IMG/VR virus record: IMGVR_UViG_3300009103_000187
Coordinates: 1 to 20,647 of that record
DNA length: 20,647 nt
Strand: one strand, 5' to 3'
From: a virus
Shown: positions 1-7,722 of the stretch, in pieces
How positions within the stretch are numbered: the stretch's first letter is position 1
Layout: each line of letters starts with the position of its first letter
The notes under the pieces: model-generated
The model's input: only the letters and a program-made list of their open reading frames with translations
Told to the model about the DNA's origin: nothing
Database searches by the model: none
Translations under genes and position numbers: made by a program

Positions 1-119
1 AACCAATGAGCACACACGACGATTTGTGGGAAAAACAGGCACCGAGCCGGGTACAAAAACCCGAAGCGGTCGCTGAGAAAGCCCCAGCAAAAAAGAAAGC
101 TCCGGCGAAGAAGCCAGCA
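1..119. repeat. Terminal direct repeat, left copy (contig circularity)
   Basis: These 119 bases are identical to the last 119 bases of the window. Both copies lie in the same small gene, and the flanking gene order (capsid, then head-tail adaptor) makes sense only if the ends are joined. The repeat is therefore most simply the overlap left by a de Bruijn graph assembler closing a circle; 119 is a k-mer size in common assembler series. It marks a circular or circularly permuted genome, or one whose cohesive ends had joined. It is not by itself evidence for biological direct terminal repeats. Confidence 0.95.
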
Positions 120-131
120 GCTAAGAAATAA
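6..131 (+). CDS. Small Lys/Ala-tailed protein between capsid and head-tail adaptor
   Basis: A 41-aa protein starting MSTHDDLWEK and ending in a low-complexity tail of alternating Ala, Pro and Lys (about residues 26-41), like the basic tails of histone H1-type proteins. The stop overlaps the next start (TAATG at 129-133), so it is translationally coupled to the adaptor gene. Its ribosome binding site (AAGGA at 20525-20529) is seen only in the right-hand copy, because the contig was cut just upstream. Small proteins with such tails occur after capsid genes in actinophages, but I know of no assigned function. The basic tail could contact DNA or the negatively charged capsid interior; this is a guess. 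Confidence 0.8.
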   Translation: MSTHDDLWEKQAPSRVQKPEAVAEKAPAKKKAPAKKPAAKK

Positions 132-724
132 TGCCGAATTACACGTCCACAGCGCTTGTTAAGGCCTCTTTGGGTATCCCGTCCGGCACAACGTCGGAGG
201 ATGACTACATCGAGGACGCGATCGACGCCGCCGAGGACGAGATTAACAATTTCTGTGGACGTACGTTTGTGGCGTCTGGGAGCGCATCAGCGCGTGTTTA
301 CCAGCCGTCTACAAACGTGCTTGTGTATACGGACGATTTTTATACGACAGATTCTCTTGTAGTGAAACAGGACGACAGCAACGACGGCACATACGGGACG
401 ACCCTGACAATCACCGACGATTTCATAGTTGTCGGTAACAGCGCCCCCTTTAATTGCGTTCGTTCGGTTTCTAGCCCATTTCCCCGTTACACAAGCGACC
501 GCCCCACGGTCGAGGTGACGGCGAAATGGGGCTACAAGAGTGCAGCGCCGGCAGCCGTACAGCAGGCGGCTTTGATTTTGTCGGCTCGCTTGTTTCAACG
601 TCGCAGCAGCCCGTTAGGCGTCATGGCTGGCGTGGTAAACGATTTTGGACCGATCCGGGTATCAAGGATAGACCCCGACATACAACGGCTCCTCGCCGGT
701 TATAGGCGTATTGGTGTCGCCTAA
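131..724 (+). CDS. Head-tail connector / adaptor protein (gp6/gp15-like)
   Basis: A 197-aa protein in the place where tailed phages encode the ring that docks under the portal. The N-terminal part (residues 6-50) is a helical region with a run of acidic residues of the kind seen in HK97 gp6 / SPP1 gp15 adaptors, including the segment IEDAIDAAEDEINNFCGR. The middle is beta-rich, and the C-terminal part (about 140-195) is again helical with QQAALILSARLFQRR, typical of the family. Start is the ATG overlapping the previous stop (TAATG). The next gene also overlaps by one base. Family assignment rests on pattern and position, not a search. Confidence 0.8.
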   Translation: MPNYTSTALVKASLGIPSGTTSEDDYIEDAIDAAEDEINNFCGRTFVASGSASARVYQPSTNVLVYTDDFYTTDSLVVKQDDSNDGTYGTTLTITDDFIVVGNSAPFNCVRSVSSPFPRYTSDRPTVEVTAKWGYKSAAPAAVQQAALILSARLFQRRSSPLGVMAGVVNDFGPIRVSRIDPDIQRLLAGYRRIGVA

Positions 725-1149
725 TGGCAGATTACGCCGCTATCAAGGACGGCATACAAACCCGACTGGAAACCTTGTCGGGGCTCATCGTGGTCTTCGA
801 TACGGTCCCTGATCGGCTTGTCCCCCCGGCGGCGGTAGTCGTTCCGGGCGCCCCACCGGTCGAATACAACGTTTCTATGGGAGCGTCCACGAACGCGAGC
901 CAGCTGCAGCGTTTCAATTTTGAGATTCTGGTTTTGGCGCAACGCTTCTATGCGGAAACAGCGCAGGACACTCTCGACGGCTACGTGTCAGGTGCCACGA
1001 GTGTCTATAACGCGATCGCTGGAGACACTACGCTGGGGGGCACAGCTTCCGATGCTCGTATCATCCGGGTAGCGGACTACGGGCAAATAGTTGTAGGAGA
1101 AGGAGAATTCATGGGTATGAGATTAGATTTAGAGGTGTACGCCGTATGA
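724..1149 (+). CDS. Probable tail terminator / neck protein
   Basis: A 141-aa protein coupled to the adaptor gene by a TAATG overlap. It begins with a helix (IKDGIQTRLETL), followed by a beta-rich core, and ends in a strand (MGMRLDLEVYAV), the general build of lambda gpU / HK97-type tail terminators, which cap the tail tube and join it to the head. No separate head-tail stopper gene lies between it and the adaptor, so it might fill that role instead. The assignment is from size, position and overall pattern; no decisive motif was seen. Confidence 0.6.
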   Translation: MADYAAIKDGIQTRLETLSGLIVVFDTVPDRLVPPAAVVVPGAPPVEYNVSMGASTNASQLQRFNFEILVLAQRFYAETAQDTLDGYVSGATSVYNAIAGDTTLGGTASDARIIRVADYGQIVVGEGEFMGMRLDLEVYAV

Positions 1150-1307
1150 GCGACTACAAAATAAAGTCTGAAAGAGTGACGTTTGGCAAGATAGGCGAAA
1201 CAGTCACAGAAAAAGACCTCGAAAAGCTGGGTGTCAACATTGACGCTTTAGTAGAGGGCGGTCACTTGGCCGCTAGCCGGGCCACAACCAAGAAGGATGG
1301 TGAATGA
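1146..1307 (+). CDS. Small conserved-looking protein upstream of tail tube
   Basis: A 53-aa ORF linked by ATGA overlap to the gene before it and by a 4-base overlap to the tail tube gene after it. The protein is charged and soluble (starts MSDYKIKSERVTFGKIGE, then DLEKLGVNIDALVEGGHL). Short proteins of this type, with a G-x-T-V-x-x-x-D-L segment and an EGGHL segment, are familiar to me just upstream of tail tube genes in actinophages, but their function is unknown to me. Both overlaps favour it being translated. Confidence 0.75.
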   Translation: MSDYKIKSERVTFGKIGETVTEKDLEKLGVNIDALVEGGHLAASRATTKKDGE

Positions 1308-1714
1308 TGGCCGCTTTCATGTTAAATAATGCTTCAGTCACAGTGAATTCCGTCGACTTGAGCGATCATGTCACGTCGGTGACTTTCACCGAGGAAGCAG
1401 ACCAACTCGAAACAACCGCTATGGGCGACGACAATCGGACAATGATTGGGGGGCTCAAATCGGGAACCATCGACCTTGAATTTAATCAGGATCTAGCGGC
1501 GTCCGATGTGCAGGCCACAATCCGGTCGCTACTGGGAACCGTCACCACGCTGGTTGTTAAAAATATTGCGAGTGCAGCAGCGGCAACGAACCCCCAGTGG
1601 ACGTTCAGCGCTCTCGTAACCGAGTGGCCGTCGATCAACGGAACTGTGGGCGAACTTGCTACAGCTTCGGTGTCGTGGCCCATAACCGGCGCAGTAGTAG
1701 AAGCCACAAGCTAA
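1304..1714 (+). CDS. Major tail protein (tail tube)
   Basis: A 136-aa, beta-rich, short-form tail tube subunit. It has the usual pattern of an N-terminal strand pair (VTVNSVDLSDHVTSVTF), a central segment with GLKSGTIDLEF, and a C-terminal ASVSWPITG strand that resembles tube proteins of small actinophages. AAGGA at 1293-1297 lies 6 bases from the ATG at 1304; a second ATG at 1307 would also work and would remove one Met. Position directly upstream of the frameshifted chaperones and the tape measure supports the call. Polymerised hexameric rings of this protein would form the tube. Confidence 0.85.
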   Translation: MMAAFMLNNASVTVNSVDLSDHVTSVTFTEEADQLETTAMGDDNRTMIGGLKSGTIDLEFNQDLAASDVQATIRSLLGTVTTLVVKNIASAAAATNPQWTFSALVTEWPSINGTVGELATASVSWPITGAVVEATS

Positions 1715-1718
1715 CAAC

Positions 1719-1723
1719 AGGAG
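1719..1723 (+). promoter_or_regulatory. Ribosome binding site that decides the chaperone start
   Basis: AGGAG lies only 3 bases before the first ATG (1727) but 6 bases before the second (1730). The second spacing is normal for translation initiation, so the chaperone most likely starts at 1730 and the preceding ATG is not used. Confidence 0.7.
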
Positions 1724-1729
1724 AAAATG

Positions 1730-2014
1730 ATGCTGAGGGCACAAATCCAAGTAACAGACAATCAGGGCGTTGTCCGAAAATATGACGGCACCGGGGCGCT
1801 ATTCGTAGCGTTTGAAGCACATTTCGATGTTTCGATATTGGAAATGGGCGAAAACCCGCGTTTAACCCATATTTACTGGCTCGGGTACGAGGCGGCTCGC
1901 CGTGTATCCCAGCACGACGGTTTGAGCTTCCAACAGTGGCTCGACGCCGGTTATACGGTGGAATTCGAGGCCGACGAAGCCCCTTTAGCCGAAGAAGCTA
2001 CGCCTACCAGTTAG
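1730..2014 (+). CDS. Tail assembly chaperone, short form (gpG-like)
   Basis: A 94-aa acidic protein located after the tail tube gene and upstream of the tape measure, where siphophages encode the chaperone that holds the tape measure during tail assembly. It has a beta-like N-terminus (MLRAQIQVTDNQGVVRKY), a helical middle (LTHIYWLGYEAARRVS) and an acidic C-terminus. Its last codons contain the slippery heptamer CCCTTTA in correct phase, so a fraction of ribosomes should enter the -1 frame and make a longer protein. The upstream ATG at 1727 is less likely on ribosome-site spacing. Confidence 0.8.
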   Translation: MLRAQIQVTDNQGVVRKYDGTGALFVAFEAHFDVSILEMGENPRLTHIYWLGYEAARRVSQHDGLSFQQWLDAGYTVEFEADEAPLAEEATPTS

Positions 2015-2169
2015 GGGTGTTAGCTCTCAACACCGGACAACCATTGGATGTTTTGTTAAACGCCGATTCTTTAACTCTGATGGGGCTATTAACCGCATGG
2101 AATGAGAAAGTGAAAGCCGAAGAAAAAGCAGCGAGGGCGGCAAGGCGTGGCAAAACGAAATACCGTTAA
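1730..2169 (+). CDS. Tail assembly chaperone, frameshifted long form (gpGT-like)
   Basis: Predicted -1 frameshift product of about 146 aa: 86 codons of the short chaperone up to the TTA at 1985-1987, then 60 codons read from 1987 in the -1 frame to the TAA at 2167-2169. The added part includes a hydrophobic helical stretch (YQLGVLALNTGQPLDVLL) and a strongly basic, Ala-rich tail (EEKAARAARRGKTKYR). In lambda the T domain recruits the tail tube protein; a similar job is inferred. The -1 frame has no convincing start of its own with a ribosome site, which supports production by frameshifting. The last 23 bases overlap the next gene. Confidence 0.75.
1981..1987 (+). other. Programmed -1 ribosomal frameshift heptamer CCCTTTA
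   Basis: The zero-frame codons here are GCC CCT TTA, so the heptamer reads C CCT TTA, the canonical X XXY YYZ arrangement. After a one-base slip both tRNAs can re-pair as CCC and TTT. The -1 frame is then open from here to 2169, while the zero frame stops at 2014. Location and direction match the G/GT frameshift known from lambda and many siphophages. Confidence 0.8.
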
Positions 2170-2662
2170 TTTTCAACAAGTCCGGGGCCAGCGTGGACAT
2201 TTCGGCGCGCAAGTCCAAATTAAAGGGCTACGGCAAGCTCAACGCCTCATGGGCAGACTTGACGAAGATTTCAAGAAACGGTTTAAGGAAATCCACAAGG
2301 GCGCCGCCGACATTGTGGCCGACGAAGCCCGAAAAAGAGTGCCGGTTGGCCGTACTCAACGCAAAAGCCGCAGTTACCGCACCTACACGACGGGCGCCCT
2401 AAAAAAGTCAATCAGGACCAGCGGCACCGCTAAGGGCGGCATAATCAGGGTAGGGAAAAAGAAAATACCTTATGCCGGGCGTATCCATTTCGGCGACATA
2501 GGGGGACAACGTGACCGGCTGGGCCGCCGCATGGACATACAGCCCAATCCGTTTATATACCAATCCGCTGACATCAAGTTTCGGCAAGTCGTGAACTACT
2601 ATAACGACGAGCTAGAAGAAATTTTGGACGACGCAATAGAGGTTTCGCAGCGTGGCCGGTAA
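2147..2662 (+). CDS. HK97 gp10-like tail completion / neck protein
   Basis: A 171-aa basic protein with features of the HK97-gp10 family (PF04883): an N-terminal helix (KGLRQAQRLMGRLDEDFKKR), a segment ARKRVPVGRT, then TGALKKSIRT, a short strand-turn with IPYAGRIHFG, and the proline-containing PNPFIYQSAD. Members take part in joining tails to heads. The start is a GTG at 2147, inside the end of the chaperone frame (23-base overlap), with only a weak AAGG before it. Its placement between the chaperones and the tape measure is unusual; this family is normally found before the tail tube gene. Confidence 0.75.
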   Translation: MAKRNTVNFQQVRGQRGHFGAQVQIKGLRQAQRLMGRLDEDFKKRFKEIHKGAADIVADEARKRVPVGRTQRKSRSYRTYTTGALKKSIRTSGTAKGGIIRVGKKKIPYAGRIHFGDIGGQRDRLGRRMDIQPNPFIYQSADIKFRQVVNYYNDELEEILDDAIEVSQRGR

Positions 2663-4487
2663 AACAGCAACAATCAGTATGCTGATCGGCGGCGACGCCT
2701 CCGGTTTACGCAAAGCCACCAAGAACGCCACCAAATCGCTCGACAAGTTCTCGAAATCGTCAGCTAACGCAGCCAAAAAAGTTGGGGCAGCGTTCGGCAA
2801 AATGACCGCCGGTATAACGGTCGCCGCCGTGGGACTCGGAGCGAAAGCCGTTGACCTTGCGAGCGACTTTGATGAGTCGATGTCGAAAACGAAGGCCATA
2901 TTTCGGGACGGTGCTGACTCGATTATTGCGTCGTCGAAAGAAGCCGCGACCGCTGTTGGTCTTTCCCGGGGCGAATTTATGGAAGCCGCGTCGAGTTTCG
3001 GTGTTTTCGGTACCGCCGCCGGTCTGTCCGGCGACGAGTTGGCGACGTTCTCCGCTGATCTGGTACGCACCTCAGCCGATATAGCGAGCTTCAACAACCT
3101 CAGACCCGAGGAAGCTCTGGCAAAGCTACGAGCCGGGCTATCCGGGGAAACCGAACCATTAAAGCAGTTGGGAATTCTGTTTAACGCCGCCGCCGTGGAC
3201 GCAAAAGCGCTCGAAATGGGATTAGCGGACGTCAACGGCGAAATTTCCGAAGGTTCTAAAATCATGGCCCGAAACGCTCTGATTATGGAGCAACTAGGCG
3301 CGCAGGGTGCCCTCGGGGATTTTGAGAAAACGTCCGGTGGGCTGGCTAACCAGCAACGCATTCTAAAAGCCCGGCTAAAGGACGTAGGCATCACTATCGG
3401 CACCGCGTTGCTGCCTATCGCGGGAAAACTAGCTGAGGGCATCACAAAACTGATCGAGGTGGCCGAGCGTTTCGCGCCTCAAATGGCGACTATTCGGGAC
3501 CGCGCAAAAGAACTCGGTGAACAGTGGATGCCGAAACTCAAAGCGGCGTTCGACAAAGTACGAGAAGCAGTGGAGCCGATAATTCGCAAAATCGTTGATT
3601 TCATCAGGACGAACCCTAAGCCGTTCATTATTGGTTTGGCTGCCGCCATAGGCGTGGTGCTTGTGGGAGCGATAGGGGCCGCTGTGGTCGCTCTCGGAGG
3701 CATCATTTTCAGTGTTGGTGGACTGATTGCATTATTTGGGGCCGCGGTTGCGGCTATCGCCTATTTCTGGCAGGAATCCGAAACCTTTAGATACGTGGTC
3801 ACTAGGGTTTTCGAGGACGTAAAAGCCGTGGTGACCCCGATTATTAAGGGAATCATCGAAATGATCGGGGGGATAATCCAATCGTTCCAAGGCGTCCTCG
3901 ATTTCCTGAAAGGCATATTTAGCGGCGATTTTGATCTGGCGTTATCCGGTATCAAAGACATGGTTTGGGGGCTGGCTCGAACGATTCTCGCACCGTTGGA
4001 AGCCATAAAAACGGCGTTTACCACATTCTTTAGCCTTGATTCGGTTAAAACCGGTATCGGGCTCGCCATCGACGGCATCATAGATTTCGTGCGCGCTATA
4101 CCCGACCGGGTAGGCAAGCTCGCTAAAGGAGCGTTCGATTCACTACTGGACGCCTTCACGGGTGTGCTCAACAAGATCATACGGGCGTGGAACAGTATCG
4201 ACTTTGGTTTCAACATCGACATACCGGGCTGGGTGCCCGGTTTCGGAGGTAAGAGTTTCGGGATAGACGACCTCATACCCGATATCCCGACTATTGGGGG
4301 AGCGTCGCCGATGGCACCGTCAGCGATGCTCCCGTCAACAGCGTTACGCGAAGCAGCGACAGCGCCCACCGTAATAAATAATTACAACGTGACCGCCCCC
4401 AACGTCGATCCTGAGGGGCTGATCGGTGGGCTCCGTCGTTACAACCGTTCCAGTGGCCCAGCGCCCGTTGATATCGGGTTTTACTGA
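2652..4487 (+). CDS. Tape measure protein
   Basis: A 611-aa protein, the largest in the genome, whose length should set tail length (roughly 90 nm if the usual 0.15 nm per residue holds). Residues 70-270 match the conserved tape-measure core pattern, with helical segments such as FDESMSKTKAIFRDGADS and GEFMEAASSFGVFGTAAG. A hydrophobic Gly/Ala-rich region at about 323-372 is the membrane-active stretch common in these proteins. A second mostly helical part follows, and the C-terminus holds an Asn-rich INNYNVTAPN segment. Start is GTG at 2652, overlapping the gene before by 11 bases; its stop overlaps the next start (TGATG). Confidence 0.92.
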   Translation: MAGKTATISMLIGGDASGLRKATKNATKSLDKFSKSSANAAKKVGAAFGKMTAGITVAAVGLGAKAVDLASDFDESMSKTKAIFRDGADSIIASSKEAATAVGLSRGEFMEAASSFGVFGTAAGLSGDELATFSADLVRTSADIASFNNLRPEEALAKLRAGLSGETEPLKQLGILFNAAAVDAKALEMGLADVNGEISEGSKIMARNALIMEQLGAQGALGDFEKTSGGLANQQRILKARLKDVGITIGTALLPIAGKLAEGITKLIEVAERFAPQMATIRDRAKELGEQWMPKLKAAFDKVREAVEPIIRKIVDFIRTNPKPFIIGLAAAIGVVLVGAIGAAVVALGGIIFSVGGLIALFGAAVAAIAYFWQESETFRYVVTRVFEDVKAVVTPIIKGIIEMIGGIIQSFQGVLDFLKGIFSGDFDLALSGIKDMVWGLARTILAPLEAIKTAFTTFFSLDSVKTGIGLAIDGIIDFVRAIPDRVGKLAKGAFDSLLDAFTGVLNKIIRAWNSIDFGFNIDIPGWVPGFGGKSFGIDDLIPDIPTIGGASPMAPSAMLPSTALREAATAPTVINNYNVTAPNVDPEGLIGGLRRYNRSSGPAPVDIGFY

Positions 4488-5716
4488 TGGCAACACCGAC
4501 GCCGACCGTAGAAATAGGGTTTATTGGTCCGGCGTTCGACAACGCTTTCACGCTCGACGATGCCGTGAAAGGCAAACTGGACGACGCATCATATGTTCTG
4601 GGCGGCAGCGAAGTCATGGCCGATTTAACAAACCGCTGTGTTTCGTTCACGACACGTCGGGGCCGCGATGATTGGACGCAACCCTTCAGCCCGGGCAAGG
4701 CATCGCTGTTGTTTCGCAACACCGACGGCGCTTTAGACCCGTTAAACACCTCGTCGGCGTATTATCCGGGCATCACGACAGGCCGAACCGTGTCAATAAA
4801 ATGCAACGGACACCTGATCTACTCGGGGCTCGTGGAGGACATCAACCTCGGCTACGACACCTCCGGCGATGCGTGGGTCACGGTCATAGCTGAGGACCAG
4901 TCAAGCGAACTCGGGTTACGGTCCCTGACGAGCGGCACATCGTTCAGTCAGCAGACCAGCGGCCCCCGGGTGTCCGCTGTATTAGCCAACGCAAACATCG
5001 ACTACGCGGGAGCGACAAGCATCAACGCCGGAGATTCGACCGTAGCCGCCGAAACCCTGTCGGCAGATATAAACGCCGTCCAATATTTGCAGAAAGTAAC
5101 AAACAGCGAACAGGGCTACCTGTATGTGAGCCGCTCGGGGGTAATGACGTTCGAGAACCGATACGGGCCGCTGACCTCCGGTTCGGCGGTCACGTTCAGC
5201 GACGACGGCTCCGACGTTCCCTATCAACAAATAGGGCGAACTTTGGTCAGCGCGGAGCTTTTTAATCGCCTTACCGCAAACAGGACGGGGGCTGCCGCTA
5301 TAACAGCGAACGACACTGACAGCCAAGACTCTTACGGGATACGGCTGCTACCGGTCGGAGAAGTGCTGGTCCTCGATGACGCGGCCGTGACAAATGTTCT
5401 GGATTTTCTTATGGTACAAACGGCGTCTACCGAAGTACGGATTAACAGCCTCACCGCTGTTTTGGATACTCAAGCCAGCGGCACACAGAACACGATTGCA
5501 CAACTGGAACTAGCGGACGCGGTAACAGTCGAATTTACGCCGCCCGGTGTGGCGCAGCAATCTACGGTGGGCACGTTGCAGCAAATCGGGCACGCTTACA
5601 CTGTCGGGGAAACGTGGCGCGTTACGCTAGGCATGACGCCGAGAGACACGACAAGCTATTTAATATTGGACGACGCCACCTTAGGGCGGCTCGACTACAA
5701 CTCTTTAGGATTCTGA
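4487..5716 (+). CDS. Minor tail protein / baseplate hub
   Basis: A 409-aa beta-rich protein following the tape measure, where actinophages encode tail-tip proteins that combine distal-tail and hub functions. Recognisable are an early WTQPFSPGKASLLFRNTDG segment, an OB-like region with LIYSGLVEDINLGYD, and a C-terminal GTLQQIGHAYTVGETWRVTL segment ending in a strand with LGMTP, as seen in the hub (gp27/Tal-like) proteins of small siphophages. It would close the tail end and anchor the fibres encoded next. It is the only large tail-tip protein here, so the tip must be simple. Coupled to the tape measure by TGATG. Confidence 0.75.
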   Translation: MATPTPTVEIGFIGPAFDNAFTLDDAVKGKLDDASYVLGGSEVMADLTNRCVSFTTRRGRDDWTQPFSPGKASLLFRNTDGALDPLNTSSAYYPGITTGRTVSIKCNGHLIYSGLVEDINLGYDTSGDAWVTVIAEDQSSELGLRSLTSGTSFSQQTSGPRVSAVLANANIDYAGATSINAGDSTVAAETLSADINAVQYLQKVTNSEQGYLYVSRSGVMTFENRYGPLTSGSAVTFSDDGSDVPYQQIGRTLVSAELFNRLTANRTGAAAITANDTDSQDSYGIRLLPVGEVLVLDDAAVTNVLDFLMVQTASTEVRINSLTAVLDTQASGTQNTIAQLELADAVTVEFTPPGVAQQSTVGTLQQIGHAYTVGETWRVTLGMTPRDTTSYLILDDATLGRLDYNSLGF

Positions 5717-5717
5717 T

Positions 5718-6506
5718 ATGGCAGGTGCAGGCTACAAACAATGGACAACCGGAGCGGTACTCACGTCTACGGATATGAACACGTACGTGGGCGATCAGGT
5801 TTTGATGGTATTTGACGACTCATCGGCCAGAAGCAGCGCCGTGTCCAGCCCTACGGAGGGCATGGTTTCCTACCTGAAAGACACAAACGCCATCGAATAC
5901 TACGACGGGTCAAGCTGGGGCGGCATAGGCGACATCACCGCCGTAAACGCCGGAACAAACATAGATGTGACCAGCGGCACAGGGCCGACGCCGACCGTAG
6001 CGCTCGCCATTGACGCCGCCGTAGCGATAGGAGCCGACGGTTCCGGCGTAGACGTAACTTTCCACTCGGGAACCGCCGGCGATTTCGCGCTGTGGGACGC
6101 CTCGGATAAGGCGCTTGAATTCACGGATTCCAAAATCACGATGAACGATAATCTCATCGAAACCGCGGAAATGAAGGACTATGCGGAAACGGTCAACGCC
6201 ATTGGCTCGACCGGCGGGGGGACACAGGACATCGACCTAACAGCCGGGAACGTGGTAACGGCAACAGTGGACACGAGCGCGAATACGTTTACGTTTAGCA
6301 ATCCGTCCGCTAGCGGTAAATCGTGCAGCTTTACCCTGATTTTAACTAACGGCGGTTCACAAACGGTCAACTGGCCCGGTTCGGTCGATTGGGCAGGCGG
6401 CAGCGCTCCCACGCTCACGACATCTGGTGTGGATGTTTTGGCGTTTACGACTGTTGACGGCGGCACGATCTGGTATGGGTTCCCTGCTGGGTTGGCGATG
6501 GCCTGA
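5718..6506 (+). CDS. Tail fibre / minor tail protein
   Basis: A 262-aa fibre-like protein. Its N-terminal 65 residues (GYKQWTTGAVLTSTDMNTYV, then SPTEGMVSYLKDTNAIEYY and DGSSW) follow a pattern I know from actinophage minor tail proteins. The middle is a Gly/Thr/Asp-rich beta region, including FALWDASDKALEF, a common phage-fibre repeat motif. The C-terminal 100 residues (from about DIDLTAGNVVTATVD) form another beta domain ending IWYGFPAGLAMA. AGGA at 5707-5710 is well placed for the ATG at 5718. It probably attaches to the hub and carries or supports receptor-binding modules. Confidence 0.7.
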   Translation: MAGAGYKQWTTGAVLTSTDMNTYVGDQVLMVFDDSSARSSAVSSPTEGMVSYLKDTNAIEYYDGSSWGGIGDITAVNAGTNIDVTSGTGPTPTVALAIDAAVAIGADGSGVDVTFHSGTAGDFALWDASDKALEFTDSKITMNDNLIETAEMKDYAETVNAIGSTGGGTQDIDLTAGNVVTATVDTSANTFTFSNPSASGKSCSFTLILTNGGSQTVNWPGSVDWAGGSAPTLTTSGVDVLAFTTVDGGTIWYGFPAGLAMA

Positions 6507-7138
6507 TGCCACTCGGGAGCTTCAAGACGGCGCTTTTGGGTGCTGCTGGCGCTGGTGCTGGCGAGGAGGGGATTGAGTTGATTAGTACGACGACGGTCAG
6601 TTCAGCTACTCAGTCGATCACACTGACGAGCATCCCTCAGGATTATCGCGATCTGAAGATGGTGGTTCGAGCGGCTTCCTTAAACCTCGTCGAAGACTCG
6701 ACTTGGATTCAACTCAACGGCGACTCGACGAACACCAACTACCGCCTCTACTACTACGGAGCCGCAGGTAATAGCAGTTCCAGCGGAACCTATGAAGCGA
6801 CTCACTACTCTTACAACTCGAACCAGATGCCTCGCGGAAACTGGCCGTGGGGATCAAGCAGTCGGGGCAGCCTGAACGAACGACAGGCGGCTGAGTTTCA
6901 TATTCCGAACTACACGGCAGTAGGGGCAACTTCAGGAACTGGTGTCTATTGCTACGCCAGCGGTGTCAACAACATCGGCACCCCTCAAAACAATCAGTGG
7001 TTCCAGTGGTCGGGTCAGTCATGGACCGGCACGACAGCGGTCACCTCGATCGTCGTCTATCAAAACGGATCTGGGTCGCTGTACGAAATTCAGCCCAATA
7101 CTCAGGTCAGTCTTTACGGAATAGGGACGGCACCATAA
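6506..7138 (+). CDS. Putative receptor-binding tail protein, paralogue 1
   Basis: A 210-aa Ser/Thr/Asn/Tyr-rich beta protein, first of three tandem relatives. After a Gly/Ala-rich start (ALLGAAGAGAGEEG) come the shared segments: TTTVSSATQSITLTSIPQ leading to DYRDL, then FHIPNY near the middle, and LYGIGTAP at the end. Aromatic- and Asn-rich surfaces of this kind are typical of phage adhesins that bind host glycans. Its start overlaps the previous stop (TGATG) and its stop overlaps the next start (TAATG), so the three relatives are made together. Role in host recognition is inferred from context. Confidence 0.7.
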   Translation: MPLGSFKTALLGAAGAGAGEEGIELISTTTVSSATQSITLTSIPQDYRDLKMVVRAASLNLVEDSTWIQLNGDSTNTNYRLYYYGAAGNSSSSGTYEATHYSYNSNQMPRGNWPWGSSSRGSLNERQAAEFHIPNYTAVGATSGTGVYCYASGVNNIGTPQNNQWFQWSGQSWTGTTAVTSIVVYQNGSGSLYEIQPNTQVSLYGIGTAP

Positions 7139-7722
7139 TGCCAGATTACGAAATTATTGCTGAGGGTTCTGTTGATGGTTCGGCACCAACGCTCATCACC
7201 CTTGACTCTATTCCGGGCACTTACCAGCATTTGGAATTGGTAATCAACGGAGCTTCGACCCGTGACAGCAGTTCGTATCACGACTTCTTTACGATGTATT
7301 TCAACAACAGCACCACGGCCAATACTTATATGCGGTCTGTGAATTATCAGGCTGACGCATCCACAACAATCAGTGGGGTTGCCACGCAAGGCTACGGTCC
7401 CTCCGGCGCTCAAAACCAAATGGGCTACTGGTATCTGCCGACAAGATGGTCAGGCCAATCGACTCAGTTGATGGCCTACAATCGTTTCTACATTCCGAAC
7501 TATGCCGGAACGACGCTCACTAAAGCGATGCTGGGCTGGAACATGCTCGCTGGAGCTTATGACTGGCCCGGATCCAGTGGCTCGAACAGCGGTGTTGGTG
7601 TGCAGTCAGGTGTTTGGGGTTGGAACGATACGTCAGCGATCACACGAATTGACCTCAAAACTTATGAGACAGGTTTTGGCTGGGCTGTCAACACTTCCTA
7701 CATTTTGGCAGGGGTAGCGTAA
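7138..7722 (+). CDS. Putative receptor-binding tail protein, paralogue 2
   Basis: A 194-aa relative of its two neighbours. The start is the ATG in the TAATG overlap at 7136-7140; the open frame extends further upstream but without a convincing start. Shared features are an EIIAEGSV N-terminus, LITLDSIPGTYQHL in the position of the others' SI-Q-Y-DL motif, FYIPNY in the middle, ITRIDL near the end, and a C-terminal YILAGVA where the other two have LYGI. It is rich in Trp, Tyr, Gly and Ser. The divergence from its neighbours is large, as expected for adhesins under selection by host variation. Confidence 0.7.
   Translation: MPDYEIIAEGSVDGSAPTLITLDSIPGTYQHLELVINGASTRDSSSYHDFFTMYFNNSTTANTYMRSVNYQADASTTISGVATQGYGPSGAQNQMGYWYLPTRWSGQSTQLMAYNRFYIPNYAGTTLTKAMLGWNMLAGAYDWPGSSGSNSGVGVQSGVWGWNDTSAITRIDLKTYETGFGWAVNTSYILAGVA

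Noticed and set aside
1-119. Terminal repeat as a biological direct terminal repeat, as in T7- or T5-like phages
   Set aside because: The length equals a common assembler k-mer size, the ends lie inside a gene and its ribosome site, and the other genes suggest a cos-type phage. Not excluded without reads.
2612-3445. Long reverse-strand ORF of 277 codons opposite the tape measure
   Set aside because: It is the antisense shadow of the Ala/Lys-rich tape measure; it has no ribosome site, no recognisable domain, and the genome is otherwise wholly one-stranded.
3761-4369. Second long reverse-strand ORF (202 codons) opposite the tape measure
   Set aside because: Same reason: low-complexity mirror of the forward gene with no independent coding signals.
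6949-7137. Upstream extension of fibre paralogue 2 (63 extra codons)
   Set aside because: The extension overlaps paralogue 1 in another frame, its residues are unlike the paralogues, and the TAATG coupling at 7136-7140 gives a better start.
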